Source: Labrys sp. WJW (GTDB lineage: Bacteria; Pseudomonadota; Alphaproteobacteria; Rhizobiales; Labraceae). From it: a stretch of 64,000 bases of DNA. The notes under the pieces were generated by a model. It was not told the origin of the DNA, ran no database searches, and saw nothing but the letters and a program-made list of their open reading frames with translations. A program made the position numbers and the translations under genes. Position 1 is the first letter of the stretch, and every line of letters starts with the position of its first letter. The stretch spans positions 1 through 64,000 of the forward strand of contig NZ_LYXZ01000041.1 in NCBI RefSeq assembly GCF_001676615.1. Reading direction: 5' to 3'. Positions 28,223 through 37,415 of the stretch are shown here, in pieces.

Positions 28223-28311
28223 CTCCTGGGACCGCCGGCATCCTGCCGGCTCTTCCTCTCCTGCAAGCGCGGTGGTTCCAAAGGCCGGCAGGATGCCGGC
28301 GGTCCCAGGAG
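28223..28311. repeat. Compound palindrome (REP-like family 1)
   Basis: Arms of 28 bp at 28223-28250 and 28284-28311 are exact reverse complements. Each has the inner palindrome CCGGCATCCTGCCGG. It lies between the MFS gene and def. Confidence 0.85.
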
Positions 28312-28367
28312 CGTCTCCAACCCGCTTTCGCATTGACGCCTCGCGCGCGGCATCCTATCTGCCTGAC

Positions 28368-28937
28368 ATGGCCATCAAACCGATCATCATCCTGCCCGAC
28401 TCCAAGCTCCGCCTCGTCTCCGCGCCGATCGAGCGCGTCGATGCGGAGCTGCTCCAGCTCGCCGACGACATGCTGGAAACCATGTATGACGCACCCGGCA
28501 TCGGCCTGGCGGCAATCCAGATCGCCGTGCCGCGCCGCCTCGTGGTCATCGACCTCGCCAAGGAAGACGAGCCGCCGGAGCCGCAGGTCTTCATCAATCC
28601 GGAGATCGTGTGGTCGTCGGACGAGCGCAGCGTCTACGAGGAAGGGTGCCTGTCCATCCCCGACTACTATGCCGAGGTCGAGCGTCCGGCCACGGTGCGC
28701 GTCGCCTATATCGACCGCGAGGGCAAAAAAGCCGAGCTCGAGGCCGACGGGCTGATGGCGACCTGCCTGCAGCACGAGATCGACCATCTCAACGGCGAAT
28801 TGTTCATCGATCACATCTCCAAGCTCAAGCGCGACATGGTGATCCGCAAGTTCACCAAGGCGGTCAAGACCGGCGAACTGCCGCAGTTCAAGCGGGAGAA
28901 ACGCGAGCGCGAAGCGCCCCGGCCGGCGGAAAGCTGA
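28368..28937 (+). CDS. def: Peptide deformylase
   Basis: A 189-aa metalloenzyme that removes formyl groups from nascent N-termini. All three motifs are present: GIGLAAIQ (motif 1), EGCLSIP with metal-ligand Cys (motif 2) and QHEIDHLNG with two metal-ligand His and catalytic Glu (motif 3). The highly charged tail ([15 protein letters not shown]) is typical of alphaproteobacteria. The ATG at 28368 gives [15 protein letters not shown]. It is 4 bp ahead of fmt and surely cotranscribed with it. Confidence 0.97.
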   Translation: MAIKPIIILPDSKLRLVSAPIERVDAELLQLADDMLETMYDAPGIGLAAIQIAVPRRLVVIDLAKEDEPPEPQVFINPEIVWSSDERSVYEEGCLSIPDYYAEVERPATVRVAYIDREGKKAELEADGLMATCLQHEIDHLNGELFIDHISKLKRDMVIRKFTKAVKTGELPQFKREKREREAPRPAES

Positions 28938-28941
28938 GGGC

Positions 28942-29868
28942 ATGCGCGTCGTTTTCATGGGCACGCCGGAATTCGCCCGGCCGGTGCTGGCCGAGATTCT
29001 CAGCCAGGGCCATGAGGTCGTCGCCGTCTATACCCGTCCGCCGGCGCCTGCCGGCCGCGGCATGGCCCTGGTGCCCTCGCCCGTGCACAAGCTGGCCGAG
29101 GGCTTCGGCATTCCCGTGTTCACGCCCAGGAGCTTCCGCGACGAGGAGGTGATCGCCACCTTCGCCGGCCTCGGTGCCGATGTTGCCGTGGTGGTCGCCT
29201 ATGGCCTGATCCTGCCCAAGGCCGCCCTGGAGGCGCCCGTGGAAGGCTGCCTCAATCTGCATGCCTCGCTGCTGCCGCGCTGGCGCGGTGCCGCTCCGAT
29301 CCAGCGCGCCATCATGGCAGGCGACACCAAGACCGGCGTGATGGTGATGCGCATGGAGGAAGGCCTCGACACTGGTCCCGTGGCGCTGGCCGACACCGTT
29401 GAGATCGAGCCGGACATGACGGCCGGCGAGCTGCATGACCGCCTCTCCCTCCTTGGCGCCGACCTGATGGCCCGGGCGCTCGGTGCCCTCTCGCGCGGCA
29501 CGCTGACCTTCACGGCCCAGAGCGAAGAGGGCGTGACCTATGCCCGCAAGATCGACAAGGCCGAAGCCCGCATCGACTGGTCGCGCCCGGCCGAAGAAAT
29601 CCATAACCACATTTGCGGTCTATCTCCCTTCCCCGGTGCCTGGTTCGAAGCCGATTGGGGCCAGGGCCCGCAGCGAGTAAAGGCGTTGCACGCACAATTT
29701 GCCGAAGGCTATGGCGTCGCAGGCACGCTGCTCGACGACGAATTGACGGTCGCCTGCGGCAGTGGCGCCATCCGCCTCGTCCAGGTCCAGCGTGCCGGCA
29801 AGACCCCGATGGGTGCCGCCGAATTCCTCAAGGGTGCGCCGCTGGCGCAGGGCAAACGGCTGGCGTGA
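28942..29868 (+). CDS. fmt: Methionyl-tRNA formyltransferase
   Basis: A 308-aa enzyme that formylates initiator methionyl-tRNA from 10-formyl-tetrahydrofolate. The N-terminal domain opens [20 protein letters not shown]. It has the catalytic [21 protein letters not shown] block (HxSLLPxxRG) and [12 protein letters not shown] further on. The OB-fold C-terminal domain begins near residue 205. Forms the standard def-fmt operon; truA follows 261 bp later. Confidence 0.97.
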   Translation: MRVVFMGTPEFARPVLAEILSQGHEVVAVYTRPPAPAGRGMALVPSPVHKLAEGFGIPVFTPRSFRDEEVIATFAGLGADVAVVVAYGLILPKAALEAPVEGCLNLHASLLPRWRGAAPIQRAIMAGDTKTGVMVMRMEEGLDTGPVALADTVEIEPDMTAGELHDRLSLLGADLMARALGALSRGTLTFTAQSEEGVTYARKIDKAEARIDWSRPAEEIHNHICGLSPFPGAWFEADWGQGPQRVKALHAQFAEGYGVAGTLLDDELTVACGSGAIRLVQVQRAGKTPMGAAEFLKGAPLAQGKRLA

Positions 29869-29872
29869 TCGG

Positions 29873-29952
29873 CCGGAGCGCGGACATCTTGTCCGCCCTT
29901 CCAACCGGCAAATGTGACGTTTCCAAGAGCAGACAAGATGTCCGCGCTCCGG
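29873..29952. repeat. Compound palindrome (REP-like family 1)
   Basis: Arms of 24 bp at 29873-29896 and 29929-29952, with one G.T-compatible difference. The inner palindrome is CGGACATCTTGTCCG. The element starts 4 bp after the fmt stop codon. The remaining bases to truA at 30130 show no other gene. Confidence 0.8.
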
Positions 29953-30129
29953 GAAGGTGCCTCCTCAGGCGCGCTGTAACGAATGATTGACTCGAATTCG
30001 GAACCCCTGATTTAGCCCCGCCCTGCACTGACAGATTCGCCCCCTATGCCGCTCCAAAGACCGGTCTCCAAAAGGTGACTCTCGCTTCCGATTGGCGTAG
30101 AGGCCTTGCTTCAGCAACGAAGTCTCCGA

Positions 30130-30873
30130 ATGCCGCGTTACAAACTCCTGATCGAATATGACGGTACGCCCTATGTCGGCTGGCAGGCCCAGGCCAATGG
30201 TCGCTCGGCGCAACAGGCGATCGAGGAGGCGATCCTGGCTTTCACCGGCCAGACCCTGCGCATCCAGGGTGCCGGCCGTACCGATGCGGGGGTGCATGCC
30301 TCCGGGCAGGTCGCCTCGGTGATGCTGGCCAAGGATTGGACCACCGACAGGGTACGCGATGCGCTCAACGCCCATCTCACCCTGCAGGACGACTATGTGA
30401 CCATCCTCGGCGTCGAGAAGATGCCCGACAGTTTCGACGCCCGCTTCTCCGCCAAGGGCCGGCGCTATCTCTACCGCCTGATCGACCGTCGCCCACCCTT
30501 GGCGCTGGAGCGTCATCGCGCCTGGCACATCCGCAAGGCCCTGGACGCGGACGCCATGCACGAGGCGGCGCAGGGGCTCATCGGCCATCACGACTTCACC
30601 ACCTTCCGCTCGGCCGACTGCCAGGCTCAGAGCCCGATGAAGACGCTCGACCGCCTCGACGTGGCCAGGGTGGGCGCCGAGATCCATGTCATCGCCACCG
30701 CCCGCTCCTTCCTGCACAACCAGGTCCGCTCCATGGTGGGATCGCTGCGCCGGGTCGGCTCCGGCGACTGGAGCAAGGCGGATCTGGTGGCGGTGCTGGA
30801 AGCGCGTGACCGCACCCGCTGCGCGGCGCTTGCGCCGCCGCATGGGCTCTATCTCACCGGTGTCGACTACTGA
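30130..30873 (+). CDS. truA: tRNA pseudouridine(38-40) synthase
   Basis: A 247-aa enzyme that converts U38, U39 and U40 in the tRNA anticodon arm to pseudouridine. The start [18 protein letters not shown] is typical. The catalytic Asp lies in [15 protein letters not shown], and the late [15 protein letters not shown] block is conserved. The ATG at 30130 is favoured over the in-frame 30106 start by family alignment. Confidence 0.96.
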   Translation: MPRYKLLIEYDGTPYVGWQAQANGRSAQQAIEEAILAFTGQTLRIQGAGRTDAGVHASGQVASVMLAKDWTTDRVRDALNAHLTLQDDYVTILGVEKMPDSFDARFSAKGRRYLYRLIDRRPPLALERHRAWHIRKALDADAMHEAAQGLIGHHDFTTFRSADCQAQSPMKTLDRLDVARVGAEIHVIATARSFLHNQVRSMVGSLRRVGSGDWSKADLVAVLEARDRTRCAALAPPHGLYLTGVDY

Positions 30874-30889
30874 CCGCCTTCCTCGGCAG

Positions 30890-30920
30890 CATCGGACCTG
30901 ATTCAGAATCAGATCCGATG
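30890..30920. terminator. Hairpin after truA, possible terminator
   Basis: Fifteen-base arms (30890-30904 and 30906-30920; CATCGGA and TCCGATG at the ends) pair with one mismatch around a single central base. A modest TTGTAGG follows rather than a clean T-run, so termination strength is uncertain. Confidence 0.45.
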
Positions 30921-30972
30921 TTGTAGGAAACTCGCATCCCTTTCCGGCACGATTCAAGCTGCGAGGCCGTCC

Positions 30973-31278
30973 GTGATCACCTGCTATCTGAAATATGTCA
31001 TCGATCCCTGGAAGCTCGAGGCCTTCGAGGCCTATGCCAAGGCCTGGATTCCCGTGGTCAACCGCATGGGTGGCAACCATCACGGCTATTTCCTGCCGCA
31101 TGAGGGCGCCAGCGACATCGCCTATGCGCTGTTCAGCTTCCCCAGCCTCGCTGCCTATGAAGACTACCGCAAGCGCCTGGCGGTGGATCCGGAATGCCAG
31201 GCCATCCTGGCCGAGGAAAAGCAGGTCCGCAGCATCATGAGCTATGAGCGCAGCTTCATGCGGCCGGTGTTCGGCTGA
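30973..31278 (+). CDS. NIPSNAP family protein
   Basis: A 101-aa ferredoxin-fold protein of the NIPSNAP/dimeric alpha-beta barrel type. The first strand (MITCYLKYVIDPWKLEAFEAYAKAWIPVVNRMGGNHHGYFLP) and the last segment (SIMSYERSFMRPVF) match the family. Function is unknown in bacteria. The start is GTG at 30973. The next gene begins 30 bp after its stop. Confidence 0.8.
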   Translation: MITCYLKYVIDPWKLEAFEAYAKAWIPVVNRMGGNHHGYFLPHEGASDIAYALFSFPSLAAYEDYRKRLAVDPECQAILAEEKQVRSIMSYERSFMRPVFG

Positions 31279-31307
31279 GCCATATTTCTGGAAGACAGGA
31301 GGTCCCG

Positions 31308-31898
31308 GTGGATCTGGAGGCCCAGCGCGCCCTGATGCTCAGCGGCGCGGTTTACAACGACCTTACCCCCGAACTGATCGCCGCTCGCACCAAGGCGGTC
31401 GAGCTGACCAGCGCCTATCACCGCAGCCTTGGCGAGCCGGCCGAAGCGCGCGAGGCGATTCTGCGAAGCCTTTTGAAATCGGTCGGCCCCGGCGCCCTGT
31501 TCGAGCCGAGCTTTCGTTGCGAGTTCGGCTTCAACATCAGCATCGGGCACTCCTTCTACGCCAATTTCGACTGCGTGATCCTCGATGGCGCCAGCGTCGA
31601 GATCGGGGATTATGTCCTGCTCGGGCCGCGGGTCGGCATCTACACCGCCAACCATGCCATCGACCCGATCGAGCGCGCTGCCGGCGCCTGCCAGGCCAAA
31701 CCAGTGCGGATCGGCCACCGGGTCTGGGTCGGCGCCGGTGTCCATATCAATCCGGGCGTGACCATCGGCGACAATGCCATCGTCGGATCCGGCAGCGTGG
31801 TGACGCGCGACATCCCGTCGAACGTGATTGCCGCCGGCGTTCCGGCCCAGGTCATCCGGGGCATCACAGTAGCCGACCGCACGGGCTTCAAGCCCTGA
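31308..31898 (+). CDS. Maltose O-acetyltransferase-like sugar acetyltransferase
   Basis: A 196-aa left-handed beta-helix acetyltransferase of the Maa/NodL/LacA group. The N-terminal MLSGAVYNDLTPELIAARTKAVELTSAYHRS region is the Mac domain. The hexapeptide repeats run from about residue 70 (SIGHSFYANFDCVILDGASVEIGDYVLLGPRVGIYTANHAID), with catalytic His in NHAID. The GVTIGDNAIVGSGSVVTRDIPSN ending is typical. The GTG at 31308 follows a perfect AGGAGG, so it is preferred to the downstream ATG. Confidence 0.92.
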   Translation: MDLEAQRALMLSGAVYNDLTPELIAARTKAVELTSAYHRSLGEPAEAREAILRSLLKSVGPGALFEPSFRCEFGFNISIGHSFYANFDCVILDGASVEIGDYVLLGPRVGIYTANHAIDPIERAAGACQAKPVRIGHRVWVGAGVHINPGVTIGDNAIVGSGSVVTRDIPSNVIAAGVPAQVIRGITVADRTGFKP

Positions 31899-31945
31899 CA
31901 GGACAAAAGCGTCTCCGCGGCGGCCCCCTCAATGACGTCCCATGG

Positions 31946-33517
31946 TTACCCGCCGGCCTCCGGCGCACGGCCTGCCAGTAGCGCCCGCAACCCGGCCTTG
32001 CGGTCGATGCCTCCCAGCAGCAGGCACGCGCCCAGGTAGAAAATCAGCCCGCCCCCGCAGAGCAGGGCAAGCATCGCCACCCGCACCGCCAGGGGTTGCC
32101 CTGCGGCCAGCCAGCTTTCCACCGCCTCCGACACTCCATAAACGGCGGCCAGCATCAGGGCGGCGGCGGCGGCGATCCGGGGCAGGCGGCGGCGAGCGGA
32201 CATGTCGAGTTGCAGCAGCCCGCTGCGCCAAGCCATCAGGGCCAGCAGGACGAGGTTGACCCAGCCCGATGCGGCGGCGGCGACGGCAATGCCGGCCTGG
32301 CGCCAGACCGGAAAGAGGGCGAGCGACAGGGCTACATCGACGACGGCGCCGATCAGCGCGATCATGAAGGGCAGGCGCATGCGGGCACGCGCGAAGAAAA
32401 GCGGCTGCAGCACCTTGGCCCCGGCAAAGGCCGGCAGGCCGGCGGCAAACCCCGCCAGGGCCAAGGCCGTGGCGGCGCTGTCACCCGCCGAGAAGGCACC
32501 CCGCTCGAACAGGACGGAGACGATGGGGCCGGCCAGCACGATCAGCGCCAGGGCTGCCGGCAGGCTAAGAAAGGCCGCGAATTCGACGGCCCGGCTGAGA
32601 ATGCCGCTTTCGGCCTGCCGGTCGCCCCGGCTGCTGGCCTGGGCGAGTTCCGGCAGCAAGGCATTGCCGAGCGCCACCGCCACGATGCCCAGCGGCAACT
32701 GGTAGAGGCGATCGGCATAATAGAGCCAGGTGACGGCGCCGGGATCGGCGGAAGCCACGATCAGGCCGATAAAGGCGTTGACCTGCGTCGCCCCCGCCGT
32801 CAGCACGCCGGGCAACGCGAGCAGGAAGAAGCGCCGGACGGCGGGCGTCCAGCGCGGCCTGACCAGCCGCAGCCTCAGGCGAGCCTGATGGAGAGCCCAG
32901 AAAACCAGCCCGCCCTGGGCGAGGCCTCCGACGAAGATCGACCATGCCAGCAGGCGCGCCAACGCCTCCTGGTCGGAGCGAACCAGCAAGGGGGCGCCGA
33001 GCAGGGCGGCGATGGTGACGACATTGACGAGAGCCGGCGCGTAGGCGGCCGCCGTGAAGCGGCCATGCACGTTGAGCACGGCCGACGCCACCACCATCAG
33101 GGCCGTGGCCAGGCAATAGGTGAAGGTGATGCGCGACAGGGCGACGGCAAGCTCTACACGCCCTCCTCCGGTTCCAAAGCCGGGTGCGATCAGATCGATC
33201 AGCAGCGGCATCGCTGCGAGGGCCAGGGCCGAGGCCAGGAAGAAAACCAGGGCGACCTGCGTGAAGACCTGGTCGGAAAAGGCTTCGCCCTCGCCACGCC
33301 GTTCGGCCTCGGCATGCAGCGGCACGAAAGCCGTATTCACCGCCCCCTCCGCGAACAGCCGGCGCATCAGGCTGGGCAGGCGGAAGGCGACCACGAAGGC
33401 ATCCGCCACCGGTCCGGCACCGAGCGCTGCCGCCACCATGGTGTCACGGATAAAACCGAGAATGCGGGAGGCGAGGGTCGCGAATCCAACCGAGGCAGCG
33501 TTACGCAGGAAGGCCAT
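31946..33517 (-). CDS. murJ: Lipid II flippase MurJ
   Basis: A 523-aa MOP-superfamily protein with about 14 membrane helices that moves lipid II across the inner membrane. The start MAFLRNAASVGFATLASRILGFIRDTMVA, the LPSLMRRLFAEGAVNTAFVPLHAEA block (loop with essential Arg residues) and RLYQLPLGIVAVALGNALLPELA are hallmark MurJ sequences. ATG 33517 is chosen because family members begin at this residue; the reading frame extends upstream to 33574. It is divergent from the adenosine kinase gene. Confidence 0.94.
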   Translation of the reverse strand: MAFLRNAASVGFATLASRILGFIRDTMVAAALGAGPVADAFVVAFRLPSLMRRLFAEGAVNTAFVPLHAEAERRGEGEAFSDQVFTQVALVFFLASALALAAMPLLIDLIAPGFGTGGGRVELAVALSRITFTYCLATALMVVASAVLNVHGRFTAAAYAPALVNVVTIAALLGAPLLVRSDQEALARLLAWSIFVGGLAQGGLVFWALHQARLRLRLVRPRWTPAVRRFFLLALPGVLTAGATQVNAFIGLIVASADPGAVTWLYYADRLYQLPLGIVAVALGNALLPELAQASSRGDRQAESGILSRAVEFAAFLSLPAALALIVLAGPIVSVLFERGAFSAGDSAATALALAGFAAGLPAFAGAKVLQPLFFARARMRLPFMIALIGAVVDVALSLALFPVWRQAGIAVAAAASGWVNLVLLALMAWRSGLLQLDMSARRRLPRIAAAAALMLAAVYGVSEAVESWLAAGQPLAVRVAMLALLCGGGLIFYLGACLLLGGIDRKAGLRALLAGRAPEAGG

Positions 33518-33619
33518 CAAAACTCCGAGCCGAAGCGGCGGCAGCGGTTGCATCGCAACTCTTTCTTGCCGCAACGCAGCACATCGCTATAGTCCGCGCG
33601 CGCAAAACAGAGATACTGC

Positions 33620-34636
33620 ATGCCCAAATCCCCTTCCAGCGCGAAACCTCGTTTCGACGTTCTCACCATCGGCAACGCCATTGTCGATGTCTTTGCCCAG
33701 ACCGAAGACGATTTCCTGGTCCGCGAAGGCCTCGCCAAGGGCGCCATGATCCTCACGAGCGAGGAACGGGCCGACCACCTCTACGCCGCCATGGGCCAGA
33801 GCATCGAGATCTCGGGTGGATCGGCCGCCAATACGGCGGTCGGCGTCGCCTCCCTCGGCGGCAAGACTGCCTATTTCGGCAAGGTGAAGCAGGACGAGGC
33901 CGGCAAGGTCTTCACCCGCGACCTGCGCGCCCAGGGCACGCATTTCGAGACGGTGCCGCTGGCGGAAGGTCCCTCCACCGCCAAGAGCTTCATCTTCATC
34001 ACGCCCGATGGCGAGCGCACGATGAACACCTATCTCGGCGCCTGCCATCTGCTCGGCCCGGCTGATATCGAAGAGAGCGTCGTGCAGGGGGCGGCCATCA
34101 CCTATATGGAAGGCTATCTGTGGGATCCGCAGGATGCCAAGGACGCCTTCCTGAAAGCCGCCGATATCGCCCACAAGGCCGGGCGGCGCGTGGCGATCAC
34201 CCTGTCCGACTCCTTCTGCGTCGACCGCTTCCGCGGCGAGTTCCTCCACCTCATGCGCTCGGGCGTGGTCGACACCGTGTTCGCCAACACCCAGGAGATC
34301 AAGTCGCTCTACGAGACTTCCGATTTCGAGACGGCGCTCGCCCAGGTCGAGAAGGACTGCCGCCTCGCCATCGTGACGCGCTCGGAAGACGGGGCACTGG
34401 CGATCGAGGGCGGCACGCGCGTCTCGGTGCCAGCTTTCCCGATCGACAAGCTGGTCGATACCACCGGCGCCGGCGATCTCTTCGCCTCCGGCTTCCTGTT
34501 CGGCCTCGCCCGCGGCCTGCCGCACCTGGCTTCGCTCAAGCTCGGCGCACTGTCCGCTGCGGAAGTGATCCAGCATGTCGGCGCCCGCCCGCAGACCAAT
34601 CTGCGTGTGCTGGCTCAGGAGAACGGGCTGCTCTGA
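33620..34636 (+). CDS. Adenosine kinase (PfkB family)
   Basis: A 338-aa ribokinase-like sugar kinase that should phosphorylate adenosine or a related nucleoside. It starts RFDVLTIGNAIVDVFAQ. It has GGSAANTAVGVASLGGKTAYFGKV (PfkB signature 1) and DTTGAGDLFASGFLFGL (signature 2) with the catalytic Asp. The length and LGACHLLGPADIEE segment fit the alphaproteobacterial adenosine kinase clade. A nucleoside deoxyribosyltransferase gene is convergent with it, which supports a nucleoside-salvage role. Confidence 0.9.
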   Translation: MPKSPSSAKPRFDVLTIGNAIVDVFAQTEDDFLVREGLAKGAMILTSEERADHLYAAMGQSIEISGGSAANTAVGVASLGGKTAYFGKVKQDEAGKVFTRDLRAQGTHFETVPLAEGPSTAKSFIFITPDGERTMNTYLGACHLLGPADIEESVVQGAAITYMEGYLWDPQDAKDAFLKAADIAHKAGRRVAITLSDSFCVDRFRGEFLHLMRSGVVDTVFANTQEIKSLYETSDFETALAQVEKDCRLAIVTRSEDGALAIEGGTRVSVPAFPIDKLVDTTGAGDLFASGFLFGLARGLPHLASLKLGALSAAEVIQHVGARPQTNLRVLAQENGLL

Positions 34637-34656
34637 GCTGAGGCGAGCGCGAGCAC

Positions 34657-34734
34657 GGAGTGCCGATCTCCGGATCGACATTCCGGGAGGCGCTACGCAC
34701 GGGGCAAGAATGTCGATCTGAAGATCGACACTCC
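34657..34734. repeat. Compound palindrome between adenosine kinase and deoxyribosyltransferase genes
   Basis: Arms of 27 bp at 34657-34683 and 34708-34734 match as inverted copies with three differences. Each holds an inner CGATCT..GATCG palindrome. It is organised like family 1 but differs in sequence (GGAGTG...CATTC). Convergent flanking genes suggest use as a bidirectional terminator. Confidence 0.7.
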
Positions 34735-34741
34735 CCAGCCG

Positions 34742-35332
34742 CTACGACGAAGAAGACGGCTTGCCGCCCTGCAACAGCCGCCCGGCGGCGATCCTCAGGC
34801 ATTCCTCGAAGGCGGCAAGATCCTCGAAGAGCCGGCCCGGCGCCGCCGAGCGCGTGACGAAGGTGCCGCCGCGCGCCTCGATGCCGCCGTCGAGCATCAG
34901 ATTTTCGGCCATGTCGAAATCCTCGACCGCCAGGCCGTCGGAGCCGCGCGGCCGGCCCTGCGCATCATCGGCGATCCGGCCGTCATAGTAGATCTGCAGC
35001 CGCTCGAAATGCGATTGGGCCACATTGGAGAAGGCGAAGGCGGGGCAGCCGCGGGCGCACATGAAGCCAAGCTCATAGACCGTGCCGGTATCGGCGGCGA
35101 TGCCGCGGAACGGCGTGAGATTGGCGATGATGGCATCGGCGCTCAGCATCAGCTTTTCATTGACCGCGCTGATGGCCAGGCCGAAAGCACGCTTGGTCGG
35201 CTGCGCCGGGATTTCCAGATCGCCGGGCGAGACCGGGATGAAGCCATGGCGCCGCGTGAGCTCGATCTTGGCGTCGAGCACCGCGCGGGCGTTGGGCAGG
35301 AAGACTTCGGGGCCGGCCAGATAAACACGCAT
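34742..35332 (-). CDS. Nucleoside 2-deoxyribosyltransferase
   Basis: A 196-aa enzyme of the NDT family (Rossmann-like flavodoxin fold) that swaps bases on 2-deoxyribosides. The start MRVYLAGPEVFLPNA contains the AGPEVF motif. SADAIIANLTPFRG(I/A)AADTGTVYELGFMCARG holds the substrate-contacting Asp and the catalytic Glu of TxxExG. The tail after residue 175 is Gly/Ser-rich. Context with adenosine kinase suggests purine salvage. Confidence 0.9.
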   Translation of the reverse strand: MRVYLAGPEVFLPNARAVLDAKIELTRRHGFIPVSPGDLEIPAQPTKRAFGLAISAVNEKLMLSADAIIANLTPFRGIAADTGTVYELGFMCARGCPAFAFSNVAQSHFERLQIYYDGRIADDAQGRPRGSDGLAVEDFDMAENLMLDGGIEARGGTFVTRSAAPGRLFEDLAAFEECLRIAAGRLLQGGKPSSSS

Positions 35333-35372
35333 TGGGGGGGTGCCCTTTCTACCGATCTACATAAGTCCGACC

Positions 35373-35481
35373 TGTCATTCCCGGCCGAGCGCAGCGAGGG
35401 GAAGGGAATCCAGGAGCAGCAGGACGCATTCGTGGCCCCTGGATTCCCTTCCCGCTGCCTTCGGCAGCGCCGGGAATGACA
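35373..35481. repeat. Inverted repeat of the TGTCATTCCCGGC type
   Basis: Outer arms TGTCATTCCCGGC (35373-35385) and GCCGGGAATGACA (35469-35481) enclose an inner inverted pair containing GGGAATCCAGG / CCTGGATTCCC. A second copy of the same family lies at 48988-49061. I recall such elements as dispersed in Hyphomicrobiales genomes. Confidence 0.8.
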
Positions 35482-35531
35482 GCGCCCCAACTCGCATGCA
35501 TGGGTCGATCCGGAGATCGACCCACCTGGTT

Positions 35532-36536
35532 TCACAGCATCTCCGGCAAGACCTTGTCCGGCGGACTGTGCCCGTCCATGAAGGCACGGATGTTGACGAT
35601 GACCTTCTCGCCCATGTCGGTCCGGCCCTCGATGGTGGCCGAGCCCATATGCGGCAGCAGCACCACGCGCCCGCTCTTGGCGAGCTTGACCAGGCGGGGA
35701 TTGACCGCCGGCTCGTGCTCGAACACGTCGAGGCCAGCACCGGCGATCTCGCCGGCATCGAGCATCTTGGCGAGCGTGGTCTCGTCGATCACCTCGCCGC
35801 GCGCCGTGTTGATCACCAGGGCCTCGCGCTTGAGCAATTTCAACCGCCGGGCCGAGAGCAGATGATAGGTGGCCGGCGTGTGCGGGCAATTGACCGAGAT
35901 GATGTCCATGCGGGCCAGCATCTGGTCGAGCGAATCCCAATAGGTCGCCTCCAGCTCGGCCTCGAGGGCAGGGTCGACATGGTGGCGGTTGTGGTAATGT
36001 ACCTGCAGGCCGAAGGCCTTGGCGCGGCGCGCCAGCGCCTGGCCGATGCGGCCCATGCCGATGATGCCGAGGCGCTTGCCGGTGATGCGGCGCCCGAGCA
36101 TCCAGGTCGGCGACCAGCCGGGCCAGGCATTGTCGCCCTCGGGAATCACCCTGGAGCCCTCGGTCACGCGCCGGGCCACGGCGAGAATCAGCGCCATGGT
36201 CATGTCGGCAGTGTCCTCGGTGAGGACACGGGGCGTGTTGGTCACGGTGATCTTGCGGGCGACCGCTGCCTCGACGTCGATATTGTCGACGCCATTGCCG
36301 AAATTGGCGATCAGCTTGAGATTGCTGCCGGCCGCCTCGATCAGGGCCTTGTCGATACGGTCATTGATGGTGGGCACCAGGACGTCGGCCGTCTTGACGG
36401 CCTCGATCAGGGCCTCCTGCGACATCTTCTCATCGGTCAGGTTGAGCTGCGCATCGAACAATTCGCGCATGCGGGTTTCCACGCTGTCCGGCAGGCGGCG
36501 TGTGACCACGACCCGCGGTTTTTTTCGTAACGACAT
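35532..36536 (-). CDS. D-glycerate dehydrogenase / glyoxylate-hydroxypyruvate reductase
   Basis: A 334-aa D-2-hydroxyacid dehydrogenase. The substrate domain runs to about residue 100 with LIANFGNGVDNIDVEAA. The Rossmann core has LGIIGMGRIGQALARRAKAFG (GxGxxG). Catalytic residues are Arg in NTARGEVID, Glu in FEHEPAVNP and His in LLPHMGSATIEGR. The GyaR/GhrB-like sequence suggests reduction of glyoxylate or hydroxypyruvate. ATG 36536 (MSLRKKPRVVV) is chosen. Divergent from the SH3-protein gene. Confidence 0.92.
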   Translation of the reverse strand: MSLRKKPRVVVTRRLPDSVETRMRELFDAQLNLTDEKMSQEALIEAVKTADVLVPTINDRIDKALIEAAGSNLKLIANFGNGVDNIDVEAAVARKITVTNTPRVLTEDTADMTMALILAVARRVTEGSRVIPEGDNAWPGWSPTWMLGRRITGKRLGIIGMGRIGQALARRAKAFGLQVHYHNRHHVDPALEAELEATYWDSLDQMLARMDIISVNCPHTPATYHLLSARRLKLLKREALVINTARGEVIDETTLAKMLDAGEIAGAGLDVFEHEPAVNPRLVKLAKSGRVVLLPHMGSATIEGRTDMGEKVIVNIRAFMDGHSPPDKVLPEML

Positions 36537-36686
36537 GCCGACCTCCCGCAAACTTTAAGACGGCGTTCACCGCCCTCAGACAAACTGCGCCGATAAGCCC
36601 GCAGCCCGTCGCTGTCCTTCCTCTAACAGACAGGCAAGCGCAGCAACAGAGGTGGTTGCGGGCGAGAGTGTGCGTCGAGGTCCGGC

Positions 36687-37406
36687 ATGTCCCATTACGA
36701 AGAAGAAGCGCCCCGTTTAAGTCCCATTGCCAAGATCGGTTTTGCCGGTGCCTTCTGCGCCCTCGTCGTCGCCGGCGGGGTCTACTATCTCCATCACAAG
36801 CGGCTGAAGCAACCGCTGGACACGGCCTCCGCAAGCATCAGCGCCGACACCCTCGCCGATCCCACCGTGGCGGCCTTCATCGCCGGTGCGGGCAAGGCCG
36901 CCATCCCGGACAAGCAGGCCGACGACGTCACCGGCTCTTTGCCCGATCCCAAGGCCGGCAAGGACCAGCTCGGCCCGGTCTCCGGCCTGCCGATGCCGCG
37001 CTTCGTCAGCCTGAAGCCCGACCGGGTGAATGTGCGCCAGGGCCCCTCGCGCGACCAGACCGTGTCCTTCATCTACCAGAAGTCCAACCTGCCGGTGGAA
37101 GTGATCGCCGAATTCGAGAACTGGCGGCGCATCCGCGACGCCGACGGCTCCGAAGGCTGGGTGCTGCAGAACCTGCTCTCGGGCAAGCGCACCGCCCTGA
37201 TCGCGCCCTGGTCCAAGCAGCAGACGCTGCCGCTGCATGCCACCGCCGACGCCAAGGCGACGGCTGTCGCCATGCTGCAGCCCGGCGTGCAGGCCTCGAT
37301 CAAGACCTGCACCTCGAACTGGTGCCGTATCCAGGGCGAAGGCTTCGACGGCTGGATCCAAGAAAGCAATCTGTGGGGCGCCTATCCCGGCGAAGCGATC
37401 GACTGA
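36687..37406 (+). CDS. Membrane-anchored bacterial SH3 domain protein
   Basis: A 239-aa protein with one N-terminal membrane helix (IGFAGAFCALVVAGGVYYLHH). A linker follows, then two tandem SH3b domains: MPRFVSLKPDRVNVRQGPSRDQTVSFIYQKSNLPVEVIAEFENWRRI (about 110-170) and a second ending CTSNWCRIQGEGFDGWIQESNLWG. Such periplasmic SH3 modules bind peptidoglycan or partner proteins. The gene is divergent from the hydroxyacid dehydrogenase, a linkage seen across Hyphomicrobiales. Confidence 0.88.
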   Translation: MSHYEEEAPRLSPIAKIGFAGAFCALVVAGGVYYLHHKRLKQPLDTASASISADTLADPTVAAFIAGAGKAAIPDKQADDVTGSLPDPKAGKDQLGPVSGLPMPRFVSLKPDRVNVRQGPSRDQTVSFIYQKSNLPVEVIAEFENWRRIRDADGSEGWVLQNLLSGKRTALIAPWSKQQTLPLHATADAKATAVAMLQPGVQASIKTCTSNWCRIQGEGFDGWIQESNLWGAYPGEAID

Positions 37407-37415
37407 GACGGGACG

